Positions 1 to 8,500 of a DNA stretch of 64,000 nucleotides are shown here, piece by piece. The notes beneath the pieces were generated by a model that was given only the letters and a program-made list of their open reading frames with translations, ran no database searches and was not told the origin of the DNA. The first letter of the stretch is position 1. Each line of letters opens with the position of its first letter. This DNA is from JBEKOF01 sp049513975 (lineage in GTDB: Bacteria > Verrucomicrobiota > Verrucomicrobiia > Limisphaerales > Palsa-1400): the NCBI GenBank assembly GCA_049513975.1, contig JBEKVM010000002.1:52631-116630 (forward strand). Direction: 5' to 3'. A program made the position numbers and the translations under genes.

Positions 1-2
1 CC

Positions 3-122
3 CGGATGCTTGCTGTCAACAAGCTGGAAGGAGTCGTGATGGCCTGTCCGGCCGTTACCGATAACTCCCTTTTCGTGAGGACCAAGACGCATCTCTATCG
101 CATCGGCGACTCTCGTCCCTAG
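3..122 (+). CDS. 3' end of a PQQ-like beta-propeller protein (partial)
   Basis: An open frame enters at the window edge and runs to a TAG at 120-122, giving about 39 C-terminal residues. They include VVMACPAVTDNSLFVRTKTH and end LYRIGD plus a short tail. The pattern hydrophobic-A-(S/C)-P-A-V-(T/A)-D-x-(S/K)-L-(F/I)-V-R-T-x-x-x-L-Y-x-I-G is the closing strand of PQQ-binding-like (BamB-type) beta-propeller repeat proteins, which in Verrucomicrobia and Planctomycetes are usually exported and of unknown substrate. The piece is too short for most ORF callers. The family call rests on this one blade. Confidence 0.6.
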   Translation, partial: RMLAVNKLEGVVMACPAVTDNSLFVRTKTHLYRIGDSRP

Positions 123-510
123 TGTTGGATTGGTAATTGACGTTTGGATTGGAGTCGGATGCAAAGGTCCAGACTTGGCTGATGTTCTTGTTCATGTTGG
201 GGTTGGAAGTGCTTTTCCTTTCGTAGATGGTTGATGTTCTGGGGTTTATGAGAATGCCGGTAAAATCCCTGTCGAAAGCAGCCAAACCGTGATTATCCCC
301 CATTCGATTTGAACCGCCCCTAATCGGTTTCGGCAAAAAGGCCGATAATAAGGCAGGGAAGATTAGGGGTTGTTGCCATTGGGACCGCAGACCCACATTC
401 TGGAGGGACACCTTCTGGGATGTGGGCTTTTTGTTGCGCCGGTGGGTTTGGATGGGGATTTCGATGCAGGAACGGAGGATTTTCACCCCCCAGCAGACGA
501 CAGGGGTTGG
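123..510. other. intergenic stretch with no recognisable gene
   Basis: Apart from the hairpin at 392-435, I see no convincing coding frame. The 143-residue minus-strand frame here has no domain-like pattern and looks accidental. Confidence 0.5.
392..435 (+). terminator. possible intrinsic terminator hairpin
   Basis: CCCACAT at 392-398 pairs with ATGTGGG at 420-426 around a 21-nt loop, and CTTTTTGTT follows on the plus strand. The layout suits a plus-strand terminator, but the nearest plus-strand gene ends 270 bases upstream and the loop is long. Confidence 0.35.
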
Positions 511-875
511 TCAGGGAGGATTGACGCCCTTCACTGCGGCTTCCTGTGCAGCTTTGTCATTGTCGTAGCGTTCACAGGCGTCGCAGCGTTGGATTTCGTA
601 TTTGGGCGATTGATCGTTGCCCACATTGCATCGCAGCCAGCCTCTTCCATCGAGGTGGCATATTCAACCTCAATCTCATCCCTGGCCGCGATTAGTTGAG
701 CGGACAGGCCAAACGGTTGTCGTTCAAGGACCTGGTTGGCGAGGGCAATGGCTTGGGCCGCCTGTTCTTCGGGGCTGCCATGCGTGGTCTGGCCGGCGTA
801 GAATTGGAGCGTTAGCCTGTGAATGGTGATCGTGTTCCGACGTGCTCGCTGATCCTCTTCTGGGATCCCTTCCAG
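511..875 (-). pseudogene. broken small cysteine-rich (zinc-ribbon-like) gene fragment
   Basis: Two minus-strand frames join into one protein-like sequence. Frame 1 starts right after the stop of the pseudopilin at 876 and reads ITIHRLTLQFYAGQT, then GSPEEQAAQAIALANQVLE, then IAARDEIEVEYATSMEEAG. Near 640 the protein-like signal moves to another frame: GWLRCNVGNDQSPKYEIQRC, then DACERYDNDKAAQEAAVKG, ending at 511-513. The CxxC with earlier Cys residues suggests a small metal-binding fold. Frame 1 has no ATG, GTG or TTG start. The simplest reading is a decayed gene with at least one frameshift and no start. The original function is not recognised. Confidence 0.45.
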
Positions 876-1694
876 CTAATTGGGGTTCGTGGCATGAGCG
901 CGTAACCAAACCAGGTCCGGGTTGTTCGGCGACACTGGGAGAAACTCGTGCTTTACGACTTCAACACCGGATTGCTGGGGGACGAGAACCTCCGTACTTC
1001 GCCACCGATGAATTTCCGCATGGCCGTCCGCAAACGTGACCGCCCCAGACCCCGCGTGATAACTGGATGGGAAATTTGCCAACTGTGAAACCATCATATC
1101 AATTGCAAAAAGGCCGTCATCAATGCTGTCGTCTCGCTCCTCAACGAAAACCAGCCCATCGCCGGGGGAAAGCCTGGCCAAGTCCGCGCACTTCCGGAAC
1201 AACTGATAGCCCTGGTTCCACGCTGTGCCGTTAAACCCCATCCAACTGCTCATAGAGAAAGTGCGGACCAGCGGATAATAGCCATTGCCCTCCTGGACGA
1301 TGAGCCTGCTCGCCGGGCAGTGATACAATTTCGCCGACTGCGTATAAGGCCCCAGCGATGCCCATTGCGGATCGGTCAGCAGAAGCGTGTTGGTGTTGTC
1401 CGTATTGTTGGACTGGCGGGGATCCAACCACCCCGTCACCCAATTCGAATTTCCGCGCCCAGATCCGTTCATGCCCGCCTCGCTCTGCCAATTGTTGCCT
1501 GCAATAAAATCGTTGTTCTCATTCTCATACATGTGCCAGGCATTCTGCAACTGTATCAGGTTGCCCATGCAGTAAAGGGCATTTGCCCTCGCCTTCGCCC
1601 CGGCCAGAGTCGGAAGCAAAAGGGCGGCAAGAATGGCGATGATGGCAATCACCACCAGCAACTCAATCAACGTGAATCCCGTGTCTTTGTTCAA
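876..1694 (-). CDS. prepilin-like protein with H-x9-DG tail
   Basis: This 272-residue protein starts MNKDTGFTLIELLVV, a type IV prepilin/pseudopilin leader with the prepilin-peptidase site between G6 and F7, then a hydrophobic helix to about residue 30. The C-terminal part has a His followed nine residues later by Asp-Gly (HAGSGAVTFADG), the H-x9-DG motif of the DUF1559-like pseudopilins expanded in Verrucomicrobia and Planctomycetes. The role is unknown; they are thought to sit in the envelope as pseudopilins. The leader is only six residues, so the ATG at 1694 is well fixed. The gene stands alone and is followed directly by a degenerate fragment in the same frame. Confidence 0.85.
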   Translation of the reverse strand: MNKDTGFTLIELLVVIAIIAILAALLLPTLAGAKARANALYCMGNLIQLQNAWHMYENENNDFIAGNNWQSEAGMNGSGRGNSNWVTGWLDPRQSNNTDNTNTLLLTDPQWASLGPYTQSAKLYHCPASRLIVQEGNGYYPLVRTFSMSSWMGFNGTAWNQGYQLFRKCADLARLSPGDGLVFVEERDDSIDDGLFAIDMMVSQLANFPSSYHAGSGAVTFADGHAEIHRWRSTEVLVPQQSGVEVVKHEFLPVSPNNPDLVWLRAHATNPN

Positions 1695-1875
1695 GGTGTT
1701 TTATTCATATCAGGTTTCTTGATACACGCAAGGGCTTTTTCATTATCAGCAAGTCGCTACAAGAGGACATCGCCGTCACCACCCGCCAACTGTTACTTCG
1801 AGGACGGAACATTCTGGGCTGTGGAGGCCCGGAATCAACCGGAACGACTGCCCGAACCTATTGTAGCCGTGAGCC

Positions 1876-2016
1876 GTGCCGGACAACTTCACGCCGCACG
1901 GGCTGACGAAAGTGATGAGCGCGCTCCCTCCCAAAAAGACGCTGAAATTCATCCGCAAAACGCCGGATGCCGCCGTGCGCCTCGTGCGCAAACCAGGGGC
2001 GAAGGTCGAGGTGTAA
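1876..2016 (+). pseudogene. C-terminal relic of an unrecognised protein
   Basis: A 46-codon plus-strand frame reads VPDNFTPHGLTKVMSALPPK and continues KTLKFIRKTPDAAVRLVRKP to a TAA at 2014-2016. It is strongly protein-like (alternating K/R, V and L, few rare residues). A stop codon lies immediately upstream in frame, and no long plus-strand gene reaches it. It looks like the tail of a decayed gene that converges on the LamG pseudogene. I cannot name the family. Confidence 0.35.
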
Positions 2017-2054
2017 GAGTCCCGCTTCCGTCAGTTCTGCGAATAGAATCGAAA

Positions 2055-3603
2055 TCAGGGCCAGCGGAGTTGGAAGAATTGCGCGGCGGCATTGGTGGTG
2101 GGGAGCAACAGGTTAAACCCGCCGCTGTTGCTCTGGATGCCGTTGGTCCACGGCTGCCAGGAGACGGGAGGGTTGAGATTGGTTGTCATATAAACTGCGA
2201 AAGTGCTGGCCCAACCCGGCCAGGAGAGAGTCAGGATGTCGGCGGACGCGGTGACGCTCAACGTCGGCGGTCCGTGTGGCGTGGCGCTCACCTCGGTCGA
2301 AACGGCCCCTTCGCCGTTGGCGTTGAGGGCGGTAACGACATAGAAGTAGCTCTGGCCATTCGTTACGCCGGCGTCGGTATCATTAAGACTGGAACCCGCG
2401 GTGACGATGTTCAAGCAAGGGCCGCCGCTGACGACACCGAGCCGGCAACCGCCAGCACGTCGTAATAATAAGTGGCTCAGGTCAGCAACCCGCTGTCTGT
2501 AAAGTTCGTGACCCCGGCACCAACGCTGCCTTGCGGGTAAAAGTTCACGCCGTCATAGGATCGCTGGATTTGAAAACTGGCCGTCCCGCCCGAATTGTCC
2601 ACCCAGCGCAAGCTGATCTGGTTGGTGGTCACAGTGGTTGCTACCAGATTGCTTGGCGTTGCGGGCACTGCAACCGCCTGTGGCGTGGCGCTAACCGGGG
2701 CGGAGTTGGTGCTGGCACCACCGCTGTTGGTGGCCGCGATCTCATAATAACAGGTCGTGCCGTTGGCCAGGCCGGTGTCGGCATAACTGGTGGTGTTCAG
2801 GTTGGTGGCGATGATCGTGTAGGAACCGCCGCTGGCCAACGACCGGTAGAAATTGAAACCGGTCGCACCCGTCGGCGGGCTCCCTCTCAATGTCACTAGC
2901 GCATTGCCAGCGGTGGCCACCAGATTGGTCGGCGTCGCCGGTGCCGGCGGCAGTTGCAAATTATAGAGCCGTGATATTTCCGTCGTGCTGAGCAGATAAT
3001 TGTAGAGTTGCAGGTTGGCCACGGTACCGTTCTTCATTGAAATATTGAGGGGCTGATCTGACACGCCATATCCAACCCTTTGAAAACCCAATGTCGCCCA
3101 GCGGACGCCCGTCGGCCCGGTGGTGCTCCCGGACAAGGCTCCGTCCACATAGACACTCATCGCCCCGGTGCCGCAATTCCACTCGGCAACGCCATGATGC
3201 CAGTTGCCATCATTGATGCTTTTGGACGAGGAAAGCCAGGTGTCGCCAGTAGAGTTGCCGATAAACAGGGCGAACTTGGAACCATTCAGCGCCACACCGA
3301 AGTCATAGGTGTATCCCGGTATGTCACCATAGCAAAGATTCTCAGTGGCGTTGTCCGTGGTTTTAACCCAAAGAGCGATGCTGAAGTTTGTCACCCCAAC
3401 TGAACATGGAATGTTGACACTGCCGAATACGTGCTCGGATTATACATGGCGCCCGCTTGCTGGCAGCCCAGGCGCGGGAGGCTGCCAGCGAGCAGCACCA
3501 GGAAAAGTGGGGAAATTACTGATAGGAATCTGCCTTTCGCCCCGGCGCCGGTTCTGAAGTCAAATTTGCCGCCCCCTTGGCTGGTCCTGATGAATGCTTC
3601 CAT
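2055..3603 (-). pseudogene. frameshifted LamG / fibronectin type III secreted protein
   Basis: Three consecutive minus-strand frames make one protein. The first gives a signal peptide (FLSVISPLFLVLLAGSLP) and the start of the mature protein. A shift near 3,410 leads to a LamG/concanavalin-like domain (TNFSIALWVKTTDN to YVDGALSG) and two fibronectin III domains. A further shift at 2,415-2,476, where TYYYDVLAV is out of frame, leads to a third FN3 and a C-terminal module ending NAAAQFFQLRWP. The intact relatives in this window (22,695 and 39,414 ends) have the same layout. With at least two frameshifts it is a decayed paralogue, unless the assembly has errors. Confidence 0.75.
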
Positions 3604-4050
3604 AACGATGGCAGATTCATCAGAATCCAAACTCCTGTCAACTCCGATCTTGAGCTCCGTACGATTGAATAACACCGCGACCTGCATAACGGACACGGTT
3701 GCCGCCTATCGTCAATATAACATCCTCCCTCTGCTTCGCCTGCCGGGGAACCGGCCGGTGATCTTTCATGCTTTGCGTCCCACCGGATCTTCCGGCCCGC
3801 CAGCATCGAGATCAAACCCAGGCGGGGCGAGGCTCCTTCCGCCAAGTCTGCTGCTCCGCCTGGGCACGGGAAATGAAGCGCCCTGAATTCTACAGAGTTT
3901 GACCGGTTCTCTCCTTTCGGTTCCAGGCGCAGAGTGATACTGTTTTAACACTTATTTGAGAGATGTTTTGCGATATAAGTGCTGATAAAAAACTGTTGGG
4001 GCGGAGTTGAAAACGGAGGCTCGCCTCAAAAGCCCGGCGAGTTGAAGCAT
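3604..4050. other. intergenic region with conserved upstream block
   Basis: No gene is seen. The right half, about 3,830-3,955, is similar to 5,325-5,447 upstream of the next LamG gene, including the 19-bp box and the ATACTGTTTTAACACTTA element. Confidence 0.6.
3886..3904 (+). promoter_or_regulatory. copy 1 of the 19-bp upstream box
   Basis: AATTCTACAGAGTTTGACC. This is one of five copies with consensus AAWTCTACARANWHTGACC (14 of 19 positions invariant), each upstream of a secreted-protein gene. Here it lies about 145 bases before the pseudopilin start. It ends in TTGACC, so it could overlap a -35 element or be an activator site. Confidence 0.6.
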
Positions 4051-4908
4051 ATGAAGCATATGAAGCAGAATTCATTGGCGAAGTGTGGAAAGACGGGGTT
4101 TACCTTGATTGAATTGCTCGTGGTCATCGCGATCATTGCCATTCTTGCCGCGTTGCTGTTGCCCACCCTGGCCAAGGCCAAGGCGACGGCCAAACAAACC
4201 CTTTGCATTGCCAATTTTAAGCAAATTGGCGTTGGCCTTGCGGTCTATCTGGACGACTACAAGTATTATCCCGGAAGCCAGTGGGGAAGCGGTTATTGCT
4301 GGATGAGCAGGCTCGCAGTTGGAATGGGCAATAACCGCAAGGTTTTTTCCTGTCCGTCGGCGCCGCCGGATTCCGCTTGGGATACAAATGTGAACCACAG
4401 TCTTGGAGGCGTTGGTGATGGTGACGTTTACAGCCCTTGGTACGTCAGCAGCAGCAGCCGTTTTAGCGTCGGCATCGTCGATTGGGGACTCAGCATCGGC
4501 AGCCCAGTTCCGCTTGGGCTGGGGGGCGATATTACTGGTGAACCCTCAGGGGGGCCAAATTACGTCAAGGCCACAGGCGTGATGGCCCCGGCACAGATGA
4601 TTTGTGTTGCAGACACTAAAGCCGACCTGGGCGGGACTTGGGAGGGAAACTTGGATCCGACCGATACGAGTCCTGAGGACGGAGGCCAAGGGCAACTGCC
4701 CTCCAACCGGCACCAGTTCAAGTGCGATGTTCTGTTTTGCGACTCCCATGTGGAAAAGGTCGTGCGGAACGATATGGTCAATCCTGCCCTCAATTGGCCC
4801 TGGCGCAACCGTTGGAACAATGATAATAAACCCCACAACGAGTACCAATGGCCGTTGCTTCCAACGTCGGGTGCGGGTGCGGGCAATCTCCTCGATCCCT
4901 CCTACTGA
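4051..4908 (+). CDS. prepilin-like protein with H-x9-D tail
   Basis: The chosen start (MKHMKHMKQN) gives 285 residues; the frame stays open upstream to 3979 but without pilin-like sequence. A short basic leader precedes KTGFTLIELLVVIAI, with prepilin-peptidase cleavage before the Phe, then a membrane helix. The middle has paired Cys typical of these pseudopilins (FSCPSAPPDSAWDTN), and the tail has His followed nine residues later by Asp-Ser (HQFKCDVLFCDS), a variant of H-x9-DG. It is a close paralogue of the protein at 10,677 (shared PPDS-WDTN and NDNK/Q near the end). Both precede a large secreted-protein gene. A tandem CATATGAAG overlaps the start and leaves two candidate ATGs. Confidence 0.82.
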   Translation: MKHMKQNSLAKCGKTGFTLIELLVVIAIIAILAALLLPTLAKAKATAKQTLCIANFKQIGVGLAVYLDDYKYYPGSQWGSGYCWMSRLAVGMGNNRKVFSCPSAPPDSAWDTNVNHSLGGVGDGDVYSPWYVSSSSRFSVGIVDWGLSIGSPVPLGLGGDITGEPSGGPNYVKATGVMAPAQMICVADTKADLGGTWEGNLDPTDTSPEDGGQGQLPSNRHQFKCDVLFCDSHVEKVVRNDMVNPALNWPWRNRWNNDNKPHNEYQWPLLPTSGAGAGNLLDPSY

Positions 4909-5526
4909 CGGGTTCACTTTGGCTTTAAGTTGTTTATTATCAATATCTTGCATCTTTAGCAATCCGCACGCCATTCCTGCTCGCCGCTCCTTCCAGCTAC
5001 GTCAAGCCGTGTTCTGCTCCAGCGAACCTGTCGGATTCTGCGCCGGTCTTCCTCCGGGTCCGCCCTTTGGGTCCTTTCCGTCCCTTATGCCTGGCTCTCA
5101 CGGAAGACAGGCCCGTGCCCGGCAAGACCGAAAGACGCTGTGCCGGCGCAATTTCACATCGCCATCGGCGTTCCTGCCTTGTTCCCATGCATTCAAAAAA
5201 AGCTTCCACTGGAGTTTCGCGTGATCCAAGCTCCACTGATTTTTAGGATCACTTCGTTTTACCATGCCGCCGGACGCGGCCTTGACAGCGCAAACAAATC
5301 GCACTTGGATGCTGGGGGAGTGACGATCCTTCCGCCCAAGCCACCGCACCGGCCGGGAATGCCGAAACGACGCGCCCTGAATTCTACAGAATTTGACCGG
5401 TTCTCTCCTTTGTGTTCTGGACGCTGCCTGATACAGTTTCAACACTTACATCGTCTCTGGAGCGGCACGCAGATGCGCCGGCTTCTGAGAAGAAACGAAA
5501 AAACAAATCAAATCAGTCAACCAAGT
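4909..5526. other. long 5' intergenic region before the LamG gene
   Basis: An open plus-strand frame covers most of this stretch, but its residues are not protein-like and no signal peptide appears before 5527. It holds copy 2 of the 19-bp box and the duplicated upstream block. No other gene is seen. Confidence 0.55.
5380..5398 (+). promoter_or_regulatory. copy 2 of the 19-bp upstream box
   Basis: AATTCTACAGAATTTGACC, 129 bases before the chosen start of the large LamG gene. Similarity to copy 1 continues to either side: GGTTCTCTCCTTT follows, and ATACAGTTTCAACACTTA lies 51 bases from the box start in both copies. Confidence 0.65.
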
Positions 5527-8500
5527 ATGAAATCCTCCATCTCTCGGGAAAAAATTAGCCGGACAGCCTGGCACAATCTCGGCACATGCCTAAAATTCAT
5601 GCTCCTCTGCGGGTTCAGCCTCTTGAGCCTTTGTCTGGCGAGTCAGGCCCAAACACGCTTGCTCACCGTATTCGTTGGGGGAAGTTCGGGGGACTGGTCG
5701 CAAAACCAGTGGTACACCAACGGGGGAAGCCCAGTCGCTGGTTCGGGCCTCACCGTTCCGGATATTAATCCATCGAGCACGAACACGGCGGTGGGCATTG
5801 ACTTTGAAACGATCAACAACGGCGTCAATTTCTGGGGTGGCTCCATCAACACTACTTATGCCTGTACCGGCGTCCGCAACCCTACCACCGCCAACTGGGG
5901 TTTCTTTGCCAGATCGCTGACGCTGGATTCCGGCACCCTGCTGGGCCTTAAAAGCGCCACCGAAACCAACGCAATTTATAACTGGGGAGGGACCGTTGGC
6001 GACCCAACGACCGGTCTTATTTTGATTGGCGGCTGCGGGATCAACATCAGGGACAGCAGGCAATACACCAATGCCGGCGTCATCACTTGGGGTCCCACTG
6101 GCAAGGAAGATGGCCAGCCCATTTTCCTGCTTTCAGGTTCGGTCCTTGGCAGCGGCGGGACCGGCGGGTATGTCTGGCAACCCACCCAGCTTTCCGGCGA
6201 TGCCGATGTGGCGTTGATTAACAACCCCGCCACTAAGGCCAGCGCCAGTCAACTTTCAGGGAATAATAACAACGGCTGGACAGGCAGCTTCCAGATTAAA
6301 AATGGCTACTTGCAGGTCTTCGGATATAACCCGCTGGGCCACGGCAATGTGGTCTGCGATCCGGGATACGACGTGCTCGACATGGGGTATTGGATCAATG
6401 CCGCTAATGGCCCCGCCTTTTTCGAACCTTTGACGGACATCAACAGCCCGGGCACCTTGGCCGTTAAGAACGGCGGCCAGGTCGTTCTGCATCAAGACAT
6501 CGTTTTCAGCGCCGTTACGATTGAAGGCCAGACGCTCAACCCCGGAACGTATTCTTACGGACAGTTGTCCGCCCTGGCTCCGGCGGATTTTCCGGCGCCT
6601 GGCTCCGGGAGTATCATTGTCGGCACCGTCAATCCAGCCCAAATTCCCAGCCGCCCGGTGAATGTTTACACCCTCAGCAGCGGCGGACAGGTGACCGTGG
6701 TGTGGAACGGGGCGGGAAATGCGACTGGTTTCAACGTCCTCCGCGGCACCAGTCCGGGCGGACCTTACCCCACTGTCGTCACCAATGTTTCCACAACCAA
6801 CCATTCCGTCGTGGACACTTCCGTGGTTAACGGCACCCTCTATTATTACGTGGTTCAGGCAACAAATTCAGTAGGGACGAGCGCAAACTCCGCCGAGGCC
6901 GTGGGAGCGCCTGCTGTGGCCGTTTCTGGCGTAACGATCACTACAGGCATCGGCCAGGTCGTTTTGTCCTGGAACGCCTTTCCTGGCGCGCTGAGCTATA
7001 CGGTTCAGCGGAGCGTCTCCTCCCTGGGGCCGTTCACCAATCTCGTTACCGGCCTGACCACCACCAATTATACGGATGTTGCGACGCCGGGCGGGCCTGT
7101 TCAGACGCTCTATTACGCCGTCTTCGCGGTGTTAAGCAGCGGCACCAGCGGCGAATCCGTGGCCGTGTCCGCCATTCAGGGAGCCGGCTTCATCGAGGAG
7201 TGGAGGGCCTCCGACCTAACATCCTCACTGACCAATGGCGCCACAGTTTCTGACTGGTTAGGCTCCATTCTCAGTACTGATGCCCATCGGGATAATGGTG
7301 GAGCAGCCGCCTCCCCATACCTTCTCACCAATCAAACTCCGAAAGGACAAGCCGTGGTCCACTTCGACCAAACCGATCATGCGGAATTAAGCGTTGCGGG
7401 CGGCGGCAGCCCTGTCACCGGTTTGTCGGCTTTCACCGAAACGCTGGTCTTCAGGATCAATGTGCCCGGTGTCGCCAGTGGCAATTGGTACGGTCAGACC
7501 GGCATCACCGATGCGGAAGTGGGCGGGGTGACGGTGGATTGGGGAACGACGTGGAATAACCTCGACCAGATCGCCTTTGGCATCGGCCAGCCAGATACGA
7601 CCGACGAGTACACCAACGCGCCCCTCCTCGGCGCATTTCATGTCGCTGTCCTGGTCTGGGACCCGGCAGCAGGCCAGATACGAATGACCGTGGACAATTT
7701 CGGAACCCAAATCTACAACAATGCGCCTCCCAATAATCCTCGTGGCTCGGCTGCCACCATCCATATCGGACGCAGTTCCGACGGTGGCACCGGCACGCCT
7801 TTTTACATGGACGGCGACCTTGCGGAAATTGGAATCCTCAATCTCGCGGCCTCGCCTGCCTTGGCCAGCAATATCATCACTTCTTTGGCCAACACTTATG
7901 GCTATACCACCCTCAAAGCCTATATCACTAATTTCACCGCCACCCCGAACCCGTTGCAGTTTGGGCAAAGCACGACGTTAAGCTGGCAGGTGGGAGCCGG
8001 GGAAACGGTGTTTATCACCCCGACCAACGGCCTTCCGGCCTACGTCACCAACGCTGCTAATGGCGCTGGCAGCGTCACTGTTACGCCCGCAACCGACACT
8101 CTTTACACCCTGACTGCCCTGGCAACCCAAGGCCCGATCAACGCCTCCGCGCAGGCAAGTATTGCGGTCCTGGTTTCCGGAACCGTCGCCGGCAACTACC
8201 TTGATTCGTTCCAGGCCAGCGATCTGACCAATGCGCTGAGCGGCAGCCTGACCGATCAATCGCCGGTTATCGCTTGGCCCAGCCATAATACGATCCTTGG
8301 CCTGACCAATGTCGTGGCGGCTTTGGACGCAGGGTTGGGAGGTGAAACCCCGCCCGTTTACACAGCCAACGGCAGTTTCCCGACCGGCACCGCTAACACC
8401 AACGTCGTTACTTTTTCAGGGCCCACTTCTGGCGCGGGCTACCTTCGGGTGCCTGCCACCAATTCCATTCTGGGCGGCTTGTGGGCTTATACCGTTGCCG

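Noticed and set aside
3766..5445. Two similar minus-strand frames (RREPVK, CRIQGASF) at 3,766-3,951 and 5,098-5,445
   Set aside because: Their likeness comes from the duplicated regulatory block with the 19-bp box, read in reverse. No protein pattern beyond that block.
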